Assembly (NCBI GenBank): GCA_041589565.1
Contig: JBFHVL010000104.1
Span: 1 to 11,626 of the forward strand
DNA from: Pleionea sp041589565
GTDB taxonomy: Bacteria; Pseudomonadota; Gammaproteobacteria; Enterobacterales; Kangiellaceae
DNA length: 11,626 nucleotides
Reading direction: 5' to 3'
Below, piece after piece: positions 6,035 to 11,626 of the stretch (the first letter of the stretch is position 1; every line of letters starts with the position of its first letter). A program made the translations under genes and the position numbers. The notes beneath the pieces are model-generated. The model worked only from the letters and a program-made list of their open reading frames with translations, was not told the origin of the DNA and searched no databases.

Positions 6035-6281
6035 TGCCGACTGAAACTTTAACCAAATCCCATGATAGGTCGAAGTTAATGATTGGCATATAAGACACGA
6101 GTAAGCTGCTGAGAACAGTTTATTCATAAGTGTCGGGAAACTTTCTTTAATAGTTGCTGAGAACAGCTATTAAGCCGGAAAGTTTTCAGAAGGACCGCTT
6201 TTTCGGGTCGCTGAGAACGACTTGATACAAGTAACCTTCAGTTGTACGGTAGGGGCTAAAGTAATTTAGCCCCTTTATTTT
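6035..6281 (+). ncRNA. sigma54-dependent structured RNA with three CUGAGAA kissing-loop hairpins
   Basis: From the predicted start to the terminator this RNA would be about 247 nt. A 5' domain is closed by AUGCC (6034-6038) and GGCAU (6085-6089), with AACUU/AAGUU and ACC/GGU inside, and exposes CCCAUGAUAG (6059-6068). Three hairpins follow, each with loop CUGAGAA closed by G-C. H1 is at 6102-6122 (7 bp, loop 6109-6115). H2 is at 6147-6173 (10 bp, loop 6157-6163), and its base is extended by AAACUUUC/GAAAGUUU at 6138-6145 and 6178-6185. H3 is at 6203-6225 (8 bp, loop 6211-6217). All four wobbles (G6105-U6119, U6154-G6166, G6206-U6222, G6205-U6223) pair only on the plus strand. The loops are exact complements of the UUCUCAG loops in both flagellin leaders. 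No credible reading frame is present. It could be a free small RNA, the attenuated leader of the glycosylation operon, or both. Confidence 0.72.
6251..6281 (+). terminator. strong intrinsic terminator of the plus-strand RNA
   Basis: GGGGCTAAA (6252-6260) and TTTAGCCCC (6265-6273) form a perfect 9-bp stem with a GTAA tetraloop (GNRA class), extended by A6251-T6274 and followed by TTTATTTT. It lacks a T-run on the minus strand, so it acts rightward. It lies between the sigma54 promoter and the glycosylation operon, so operon expression needs readthrough or a promoter I cannot see. Confidence 0.92.
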
Positions 6282-6350
6282 GCAAGTAAGTTTAGGAATG
6301 TCACTGCCGCAAAGCGGTAAATGTTTGCCTCACAATTCGAGGGAGGTAAG

Positions 6351-7637
6351 GTGCAGCAGACCTGTGAGCTAGGCATCAATGAGCGACTATTTGAGAAAAA
6401 TGCAACCCTGGTGGTTTCGCGCTGGCCGGATATTTGGGCCCAAATTGAATCGTCCTCCGAACCCAGAACTCTTGAAGTTGATACTACTCATACGTTGCCA
6501 GCGCTAATCATTGACAATATTCATCTTCACTCCTGTTTTGATACACACACTGAAGTGAGCCAGCAGCTGGAACACCTTAAAAACGTAAAGGGCGATATAT
6601 ATTGCTATGGGGTTGGAAGCGGTGAATTGGTTAGAGAGTTATTAAGACGTTACCCAGACTCCACCATTCACGTGGTTATTTTCAACCCGTTCGTGTTTAA
6701 GGTTCAGCTTGCCATGTATCACTGGAGTGACTGGTTGCAAGATGAAGCTATTCAGTTGCACTCAGCTGCGGTTGTGAACGATGTCAACACTCCATGGGTC
6801 GTAGCACCTGCAGAGCTCGCCTTAGCCAATGAGTCGTCACAACCTTTGGTTGATAAATTGCAATTAGAGTTAAATACCGACGAGATTAATCGTCAGTATG
6901 TTAAAAACGTTTCACCTAATATTGACGCGAATTTACCACTGATTGATAAATTACCTAAGCTCAGCCAACTGTTGGCCGATGCAGGTAATCGCTTTATTGG
7001 TAATAAAGAAGTGACGGTAATTGGTGCTGGTCCTTCTTTGGATAATGTTGATCTCTCCTGTTTGAATGATCAATTGATAGTTTGTGTTGATGCTGCTTTC
7101 AAGTCTCTCATTCATCGTGGAATCGAGCCGCATTTCGTCGTGGCTATCGACTTTTCAGAAAAAGTAGAACGCTTCCTGACGGTGGAGCAGTCGCATCATT
7201 CGACTTTGATTGCATTTCCAACACTATGCCCATCGGTCATTGAACGGTGGCAAGGCCCGTGTTATTTGGCATTTTCTCATCACCCGGTATTTCATGGGCT
7301 AAACTTTGGAGAACAGGACATACTTTTCAATGCTGGCAGCGTCATTCATCCAGCGATTGACCTGGCTGTAAAGTTAAGTAATGGCACTGTGAATTTAATC
7401 GGTGCTGACTTTTGTTTTGAGGGGACAAAAACGCATGCCGCTGCTAGTGATGCCAGCTTTGCCGACGATCAGACTCTTATCCAACGGAAAAATGCGCGAG
7501 GAGAGCTGGTTAATACTTGTGCGAGTTTGCTGTCTTATGCTCTGGATGTGGAAAGATACATTCAATCACAACCCGATGTGAATTTTGTATCTGTGTCGCA
7601 GCAAGGGTTATCACTCGCCGGAGTTCGTTATGAATAG
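6351..7637 (+). CDS. maf: Maf/DUF115 motility accessory factor (flagellin glycosylation)
   Basis: Maf proteins (DUF115, MptE-like fold) are needed in several polar flagellates to attach nonulosonic acids such as pseudaminic or legionaminic acid to flagellin Ser/Thr. The diagnostic motif VTVIGAGPSLD is present (about 221-231 from the GTG start), followed by VVAIDFS and later LIGADFCFEG (about 349-358); together these mark the nucleotide-sugar-binding domain. The region before 220 is the usual less conserved N-terminal domain. I choose GTG 6351 because GGAGGT (6342-6347) stands just before it; it gives 428 aa beginning with the LFEKNATLV type of opening seen in this family. ATG 6321 is in frame (438 aa) but has no ribosome site. 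The gene opens an operon whose members overlap each other, next to the flagellins it is presumed to modify. Confidence 0.88.
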   Translation: MQQTCELGINERLFEKNATLVVSRWPDIWAQIESSSEPRTLEVDTTHTLPALIIDNIHLHSCFDTHTEVSQQLEHLKNVKGDIYCYGVGSGELVRELLRRYPDSTIHVVIFNPFVFKVQLAMYHWSDWLQDEAIQLHSAAVVNDVNTPWVVAPAELALANESSQPLVDKLQLELNTDEINRQYVKNVSPNIDANLPLIDKLPKLSQLLADAGNRFIGNKEVTVIGAGPSLDNVDLSCLNDQLIVCVDAAFKSLIHRGIEPHFVVAIDFSEKVERFLTVEQSHHSTLIAFPTLCPSVIERWQGPCYLAFSHHPVFHGLNFGEQDILFNAGSVIHPAIDLAVKLSNGTVNLIGADFCFEGTKTHAAASDASFADDQTLIQRKNARGELVNTCASLLSYALDVERYIQSQPDVNFVSVSQQGLSLAGVRYE

Positions 7638-7887
7638 TTCTGACTCGATTACCCAGTTGCAAACTTTGGCGAAATCTTGCCGACGCGGTGAGCTGATGAC
7701 GGTTCAGTTGACGATGTCGAGACTGCATGAGCTATTGTCGGGTGTAATAAAAGATGGCGAGCAATGGTTAGCTTGCTTGACTCGAATAGAAACCGCGTAT
7801 AAAAGTAGTGATTATTTATACCTTGCGGATATGATTGATTACCAGTTAATTCCGCAAATTCAGGAGGTTGTTGTAAATGACCGGTGA
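7630..7887 (+). CDS. small helical protein of unknown function, 85 aa
   Basis: I do not recognise this gene. ATG 7630 overlaps the last codons of maf by 8 nt, and GGAG sits 6 nt before it; an in-frame ATG at 7585 has no such site and lies within maf. The product is predicted mostly helical and mildly acidic, with a single Cys near residue 17, a LHELLSGVIKDGEQWLACL stretch near 32-50 and an acidic, Tyr-rich YKSSDYLYLADMIDYQL stretch near 56-72. There is no signal peptide or membrane segment. The next gene starts within its last codons (11-nt overlap). This tight coupling between two presumed flagellin glycosyltransferases suggests a partner or chaperone in glycosylation, but that is inference from position only. 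Confidence 0.75.
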   Translation: MNSSDSITQLQTLAKSCRRGELMTVQLTMSRLHELLSGVIKDGEQWLACLTRIETAYKSSDYLYLADMIDYQLIPQIQEVVVNDR

Positions 7888-9817
7888 AATGAATACCAAA
7901 ACGATTGAAAAGGGCATTAAGCAAATATTGGCGACCGGTCATGGTTATGGTCCTGAATATAAAACAACATTAAAAACCACCCAGTCGATTTTACAAAAAA
8001 TCAATAAACAACGTAAGAAAACGGCGTTTAACTACTTTCAGCTTGCCCAGTGTTTTATTGAGCTAGAAGACACCCAGCTCGCAATGGAATCTTTGCGTGA
8101 AGCATTGAAAGTTGATCCAACTCATCACGACTCTTTGTGTTTGCTGATCGCTTTGTTCGAAAATACAGGAATGCTTCAGGAAGCTTCGATGGCTACCGAT
8201 GATCTTCTCGCATTACAGCCAGATAATATCGAAGCCAACTACATGAAGGCTTACTTTCAGTTTAAATTGAAGGATTATATCGGCGCTGTTCAGTATGCAA
8301 CAAAAGCTGCCTCAGGCGATGAAATTCATTTTGATTCATTGGTGTTGTTAGGCTCCTGCTTTAATGAGCTGATTGAATATCCACACGCTTTAAAGTTTTT
8401 ACAAGTGGCTTATTTTTCTGGCAATAAATCGACCGATCTGTTTTATCAGTTAGGGAGAGCATTTTATTACAGCTTTCAAACTCATAAAGCCATTGATGTC
8501 TATTTAAAGGGGTTGGAGTTAGATGAACATAATTATGATCTGAATATTGCACTCTACAAAGCCTATCTGGAATTGGGAGAGCAAGATAAGTTAAGACATT
8601 ATCTGGCAAAAGCGGTTTGGCGCAATCGCGGTAAGCCGGAGTCGCATTTTTACCTAGGCTTTTTGTATGGTGCGATGGATCAGCCAGAAAAAGCAATTCG
8701 CTATTACGAAAAAGTGCTCGTTAAAAATCCGAATGACAATACTGCAAAGCTGAATATTGCACATTTATATCAAGTACAAGGAGATTACGACAAGGCAATT
8801 CCAATGTATCAAGCAATTTTGCGAGAAAAATCTGATGCTGCACAAGCATCAATAAACTTGGGGCTTATTCTGATTGCAACAGGAAAATTGGAAGATGGCT
8901 TTCGAGTATTTAATAATCGTTTTGATAATATGAAGTTCAAATTTAACCAACTGAATTGGCAAGGAGAATCTCTTATAGGGAAAAAAGTGTTAATTCGGAA
9001 GGAGCAGGGCATTGGTGATCAAATTGAGTCGGCCTGGTACTTCAAATGGTTAAATCAAATTGATGTCGACGCAACGGTTCAGGTTGACGAACGTCTCATA
9101 CCCTTATTAAGCCGAAGTTTTCCCAAGTTTAAGTATGTGACTTTTAGTGATGAGTATATCAATAACACCCAGTTTGACAGTTATGATTTTCAAGTTCTGC
9201 AAAAAAGCTTGGGGCTGGTGTATTTTCCTAAAATTGAAGAGGCTGCCAAAGGTGATAAATTTACAGAACAAGGATACTTAAAAGCTGACCCCAAACTACT
9301 ACAGCACTGGACAGAGAAAGTTAATCAACTACCGAATCGACCAACCATCGGAGTTGCATGGCGTAGTGGTTTTATCAACCGAACTAGGAAAAACTATTAT
9401 TTATCGGTTAAAGAAGTTTGTGATTTATTTAAAGACATTGACGCGAATGTGATTAATTTGCAGTACAGCTTTAATCAAGCCGAACTTACCTATTTAAGAG
9501 AGCACTTAGGCGACCGCTTTGTTCATTTCGATGATATTGATTTAAAAGATGATCAGGATGCTTTGGCTGCATTAATTAAATCTGTCGATATGGTATTCAC
9601 CGCCCCAACGGCGGTTTATGATTTATGTGGCGCTGTAGGTAAGCGTACTTTATGCTATTCCTACGCCCACAGTGAGCCTGCTGCACAAATGTACGGTGCC
9701 CCATCGAACCCCATGTTTCCCGATGTTGAAATGATCTGGAGTGTCGGTCGTGGAGTGGTTGAGTCATTGGAACAAATAAAAGAAAAATTAATTACACATA
9801 TTAACGAGTTGAAGTGA
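7877..9817 (+). CDS. TPR-glycosyltransferase fusion, FlmG-like flagellin glycosyltransferase
   Basis: This is a 646-aa cytoplasmic protein in two parts. Residues about 35-340 are a run of tetratricopeptide repeats, for example FNYFQLAQCFIELEDTQLA, and then FYLGFLYGAMDQPEKAIRYY and LNIAHLYQVQGDYDKAIPMY. Residues about 350-640 are a GT-B type domain of the heptosyltransferase/GT41-like kind: VLIRKEQGIGDQIE (R374), IGVAWRSG, and SVDMVFTAPTAVYDLCGAVGK, the usual nucleotide-sugar-binding end. This order is that of Caulobacter FlmG, where the TPR part binds flagellin and the GT part transfers the nonulosonic acid. AGGAGG lies 9 nt before ATG 7877. Having both a Maf and an FlmG-like enzyme in one operon is notable. 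Exact donor and acceptor are not shown by the sequence. Confidence 0.85.
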   Translation: MTGEMNTKTIEKGIKQILATGHGYGPEYKTTLKTTQSILQKINKQRKKTAFNYFQLAQCFIELEDTQLAMESLREALKVDPTHHDSLCLLIALFENTGMLQEASMATDDLLALQPDNIEANYMKAYFQFKLKDYIGAVQYATKAASGDEIHFDSLVLLGSCFNELIEYPHALKFLQVAYFSGNKSTDLFYQLGRAFYYSFQTHKAIDVYLKGLELDEHNYDLNIALYKAYLELGEQDKLRHYLAKAVWRNRGKPESHFYLGFLYGAMDQPEKAIRYYEKVLVKNPNDNTAKLNIAHLYQVQGDYDKAIPMYQAILREKSDAAQASINLGLILIATGKLEDGFRVFNNRFDNMKFKFNQLNWQGESLIGKKVLIRKEQGIGDQIESAWYFKWLNQIDVDATVQVDERLIPLLSRSFPKFKYVTFSDEYINNTQFDSYDFQVLQKSLGLVYFPKIEEAAKGDKFTEQGYLKADPKLLQHWTEKVNQLPNRPTIGVAWRSGFINRTRKNYYLSVKEVCDLFKDIDANVINLQYSFNQAELTYLREHLGDRFVHFDDIDLKDDQDALAALIKSVDMVFTAPTAVYDLCGAVGKRTLCYSYAHSEPAAQMYGAPSNPMFPDVEMIWSVGRGVVESLEQIKEKLITHINELK

Positions 9818-10803
9818 TGAGTAAACGATTTGCTTTAGTCACAGGCGCTGATGGCTTCATCGGCTCTCATTTGGTGGAACACTTACTAGCTCAAGGCTAT
9901 CGAGTGCGAGCGCTTAGTGTGTATAACTCGTTTAATTATTGGGGCTGGTTAGAAGATATACCTGCGAATAATGATTTAGAAGTCGTTAACGGCGATGTTC
10001 GCGACCCGCACTTTTGCAGAAATATTGTTGAAGGTACCGATTTGGTATTTCATTTGGCAGCCTTGATTGCCATTCCTTATTCATATGTTGCTCCTGACAG
10101 TTACGTAGACACTAACATCAAGGGAACTTTAAACATATGCCAGGCTGCAAAAGAGGCGGGAAATATTCGCGTGATTCATACCTCGACCAGTGAAGTTTAT
10201 GGTACCGCTCAATATGTTCCTATCGATGAAAAACATCCACTACAACCACAATCACCTTACAGCGCATCTAAGATAGGCGCAGACGCAATGGCGATGAGCT
10301 TTTACAACAGTTTTGAGTTGCCTGTAACCATTGCTCGACCTTTTAATACCTATGGACCCCGGCAGTCAGCCCGAGCGATTATTCCAACGATCATATCTCA
10401 AATCGCCCAAGGGGAATCGGTCATTAAAGTCGGTGATTTAACACCAACGCGAGATTTTAACTTTGTCACCGATACCTGTCGGGGATTTGAACTGCTTGCG
10501 CGAAGTGATGAAGCCGTTGGTCAAACGGTTAATATAGGTTCCAATACCGAAGTCTCGATGCAAGATACGCTGCTTCTGATTAAAAAGTTGATGCAAAGCG
10601 ATGTTGAGTTTGAAGTTGATCCTCAAAGGCTTCGTCCTAAGGATTCGGAAGTGTTTCGCTTGGTTTGCGATAACAGCCTGATAAAAAGTCTGTGTGGTTA
10701 TAGCCCAGAAGTCACTTTAGAAGAGGGACTCAGAAAAACCATCAGCTGGTTTACTGATGAAGCCAATCTAAATAAGTACAAGTCGGACATTTATAATGTT
10801 TGA
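9817..10803 (+). CDS. legB: LegB-like nucleotide-sugar 4,6-dehydratase
   Basis: This is an extended short-chain dehydrogenase of 328 aa. It has a Rossmann NAD(P) loop GADGFIG (10-16), then LSVYNSFNYWGWLEDI near 35-50, a stretch I associate with the LegB branch rather than RmlB or PseB. HTSTSEVYG (121-129) and YSASK (Y148, K152) supply the catalytic Thr/Ser, Tyr and Lys. LegB makes the 4-keto-6-deoxy sugar nucleotide at the first step of legionaminic acid synthesis, GDP-linked in Campylobacter. I start at ATG 9817, sharing its A with the TGA of the previous gene (TGATG); a GTG one codon earlier is possible. The coupling implies one polycistronic message with the glycosyltransferases. Confidence 0.9.
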   Translation: MSKRFALVTGADGFIGSHLVEHLLAQGYRVRALSVYNSFNYWGWLEDIPANNDLEVVNGDVRDPHFCRNIVEGTDLVFHLAALIAIPYSYVAPDSYVDTNIKGTLNICQAAKEAGNIRVIHTSTSEVYGTAQYVPIDEKHPLQPQSPYSASKIGADAMAMSFYNSFELPVTIARPFNTYGPRQSARAIIPTIISQIAQGESVIKVGDLTPTRDFNFVTDTCRGFELLARSDEAVGQTVNIGSNTEVSMQDTLLLIKKLMQSDVEFEVDPQRLRPKDSEVFRLVCDNSLIKSLCGYSPEVTLEEGLRKTISWFTDEANLNKYKSDIYNV

Positions 10804-11626
10804 TGAACTGTTTGATTTTATTCGCCAGCTTTATCCTGACAAGCGGGTGATTACTTTACATGAACCTATTTTGGGTCAACTCGAAAAAGATTATCTTAAC
10901 CGGGTAATTGACTCTGGCTTTGTGTCTTCTGTGGGTGAGTTTGTTACTGAATTTGAGCAGCGTATTGCCAATTACACCGGGAGTAAGTTTGCCGTCGCTG
11001 TCACCAATGGTACAGCAGCTCTGCATCTAAGTTTGCTGGCCGCAGGTGTAAAATCGGGCGATGAAGTTTTGACTCAATCTTTAACTTTCGTAGCCACGGC
11101 GAATGCAATAAGTTACACCGGTGCTTCTCCAGTATTTATTGATGTTGATGAAAGTAACTTGGGATTGTCTCCTGCACGATTAAAAAACTGGATAAATGAA
11201 AATTGTGATTTTAACGATGGCCTGTTGATTAATCGAACTTCTGGAAAGCGTGTCTCGGCCTGTGTCCCAATGCATACCTTTGGCAACTGTTGCTCCATTG
11301 AGGAAATTCAGAATATTTGCCATGAGTATCAATTACCATTAATCGAAGATGCAGCAGAAGCGCTAGGAAGTTTTAAGAATGAGCAACATTTAGGAACCTT
11401 CGGTAAGTTTGGTGCTTTGTCTTTTAATGGTAATAAAGTTATCACCACAGGTGGTGGTGGCATCATTCTGACACAATGTGAAGAGTCTGCTCGATGGTTA
11501 AAGCATATGTCGACTACGGCAAAGGTTCCTCATCCTTTTTTATTTAATCACGATGCCATTGCTTATAATTATCGATTGCCGAATATTAACGCGGCTTTAG
11601 GTTGTGCGCAGTTAGACCGACTGCCT
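10796..11626 (+). CDS. legC: LegC-like PLP aminotransferase, cut by the right edge
   Basis: The open frame runs from ATG 10796 through the end of the window with no stop: 277 codons are present of a family usually near 380-400. It is a DegT/DnrJ/EryC1 aminotransferase. ITLHEPILGQLEKDYLNRVI and DSGFVSSVGEFV at about 19-50 give the LegC-type opening. NGTAALHLSLLAAGVKSGDEV binds the cofactor phosphate region, IEDAAEALG holds the PLP-nitrogen Asp (D185), and SFNGNKVITTGGGG holds the Schiff-base Lys (K214). LegC aminates C4 of the keto sugar made by LegB. It overlaps the legB stop by 8 nt. The remaining leg genes (synthase, CMP transferase, acetyltransferase) would be expected to the right. Confidence 0.92.
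   Translation, partial: MFDELFDFIRQLYPDKRVITLHEPILGQLEKDYLNRVIDSGFVSSVGEFVTEFEQRIANYTGSKFAVAVTNGTAALHLSLLAAGVKSGDEVLTQSLTFVATANAISYTGASPVFIDVDESNLGLSPARLKNWINENCDFNDGLLINRTSGKRVSACVPMHTFGNCCSIEEIQNICHEYQLPLIEDAAEALGSFKNEQHLGTFGKFGALSFNGNKVITTGGGGIILTQCEESARWLKHMSTTAKVPHPFLFNHDAIAYNYRLPNINAALGCAQLDRLP

Noticed and set aside
5991..6051. Isolated sigma28-like parts on the minus strand: a perfect -10 GCCGATAA (5998-5991) and a perfect -35 TAAAGTTT (6051-6044)
   Set aside because: Each lacks its partner at the required 11-nt spacing; they are 45 nt apart. They may be relics of a lost promoter, but not a working one.
6046..6052. CUUUAAC in the RNA, complementary to GUUAAAG before the flagellin 2 ATG
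   Set aside because: Only 7 nt, and the order relative to the CCCAU match is wrong for one continuous antiparallel duplex.
6034..6093. A 19-codon open frame beginning ATG 6034 inside the plus-strand RNA
   Set aside because: The ATG coincides with the predicted transcription start and has no ribosome site; the peptide has no recognisable features and the segment is better explained by base pairing.
4684..6225. CRISPR-like or CsrA-sponge interpretation of the spaced heptamer repeats
   Set aside because: The repeats are too short and irregularly spaced (29-54 nt) for CRISPR, and the loops lack the GGA core needed for CsrA/RsmA binding.

Overview
This window is a polar-type flagellar filament locus from a gammaproteobacterium, probably a marine or aquatic one. 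The signs are an AT-leaning composition, a flaG-fliD-fliS gene order beside tandem flagellins, both sigma28 and sigma54 promoters, and a nonulosonic-acid flagellin glycosylation operon alongside. I cannot name the genus from sequence alone.

Layout. Positions 1-307 hold no gene, only a degenerate palindromic repeat. On the minus strand, read right to left, come flagellin copy 2 (4870-5706), flagellin copy 1 (3783-4613), flaG (3225-3674), then an fliD-fliS-FliT-like-GNAT operon (2915 down to 308). Flagellin 2, flagellin 1 and fliD each have a sigma28 promoter with -35 TAAAGTCG, an exact 11-nt spacer and a GCCGATAA-like -10. Intrinsic terminators follow flagellin 2 and flaG. On the plus strand, from about 6009, comes a sigma54 promoter, a structured leader or small RNA ending at a strong terminator (6252-6281), and then a tightly overlapping operon: a Maf/DUF115 protein, an 85-aa unknown, a TPR plus glycosyltransferase protein of FlmG type, legB, and legC (cut by the right edge). 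These genes would make a legionaminic-type sugar and attach it to the flagellins encoded next door.

Main discovery candidate. The two flagellin mRNA leaders contain five hairpins (two and three) whose 7-nt apical loop is UUCUCAG. The plus-strand RNA from the sigma54 promoter contains three hairpins whose 7-nt loop is CUGAGAA, the exact complement. Stem sequences differ from copy to copy, but the loop and a closing base pair are kept, and the closing pair varies in a compensated way (G-C, A-U, U-A). Every G-U wobble falls on the strand expected to be transcribed: four in the plus-strand RNA and six in the flagellin leaders, each of which would be an A-C mismatch on the opposite strand. The plus-strand RNA also carries CCCAUGAUAG, complementary to the start-codon region of flagellin 1 and (9 nt) of fliD, and a 12-nt complement of the flagellin 2 3' UTR. 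I read this as a multi-loop kissing-RNA system in which an early, sigma54-made RNA meets late, sigma28-made flagellin mRNAs. The sequence elements are directly visible; the regulatory function is inference.
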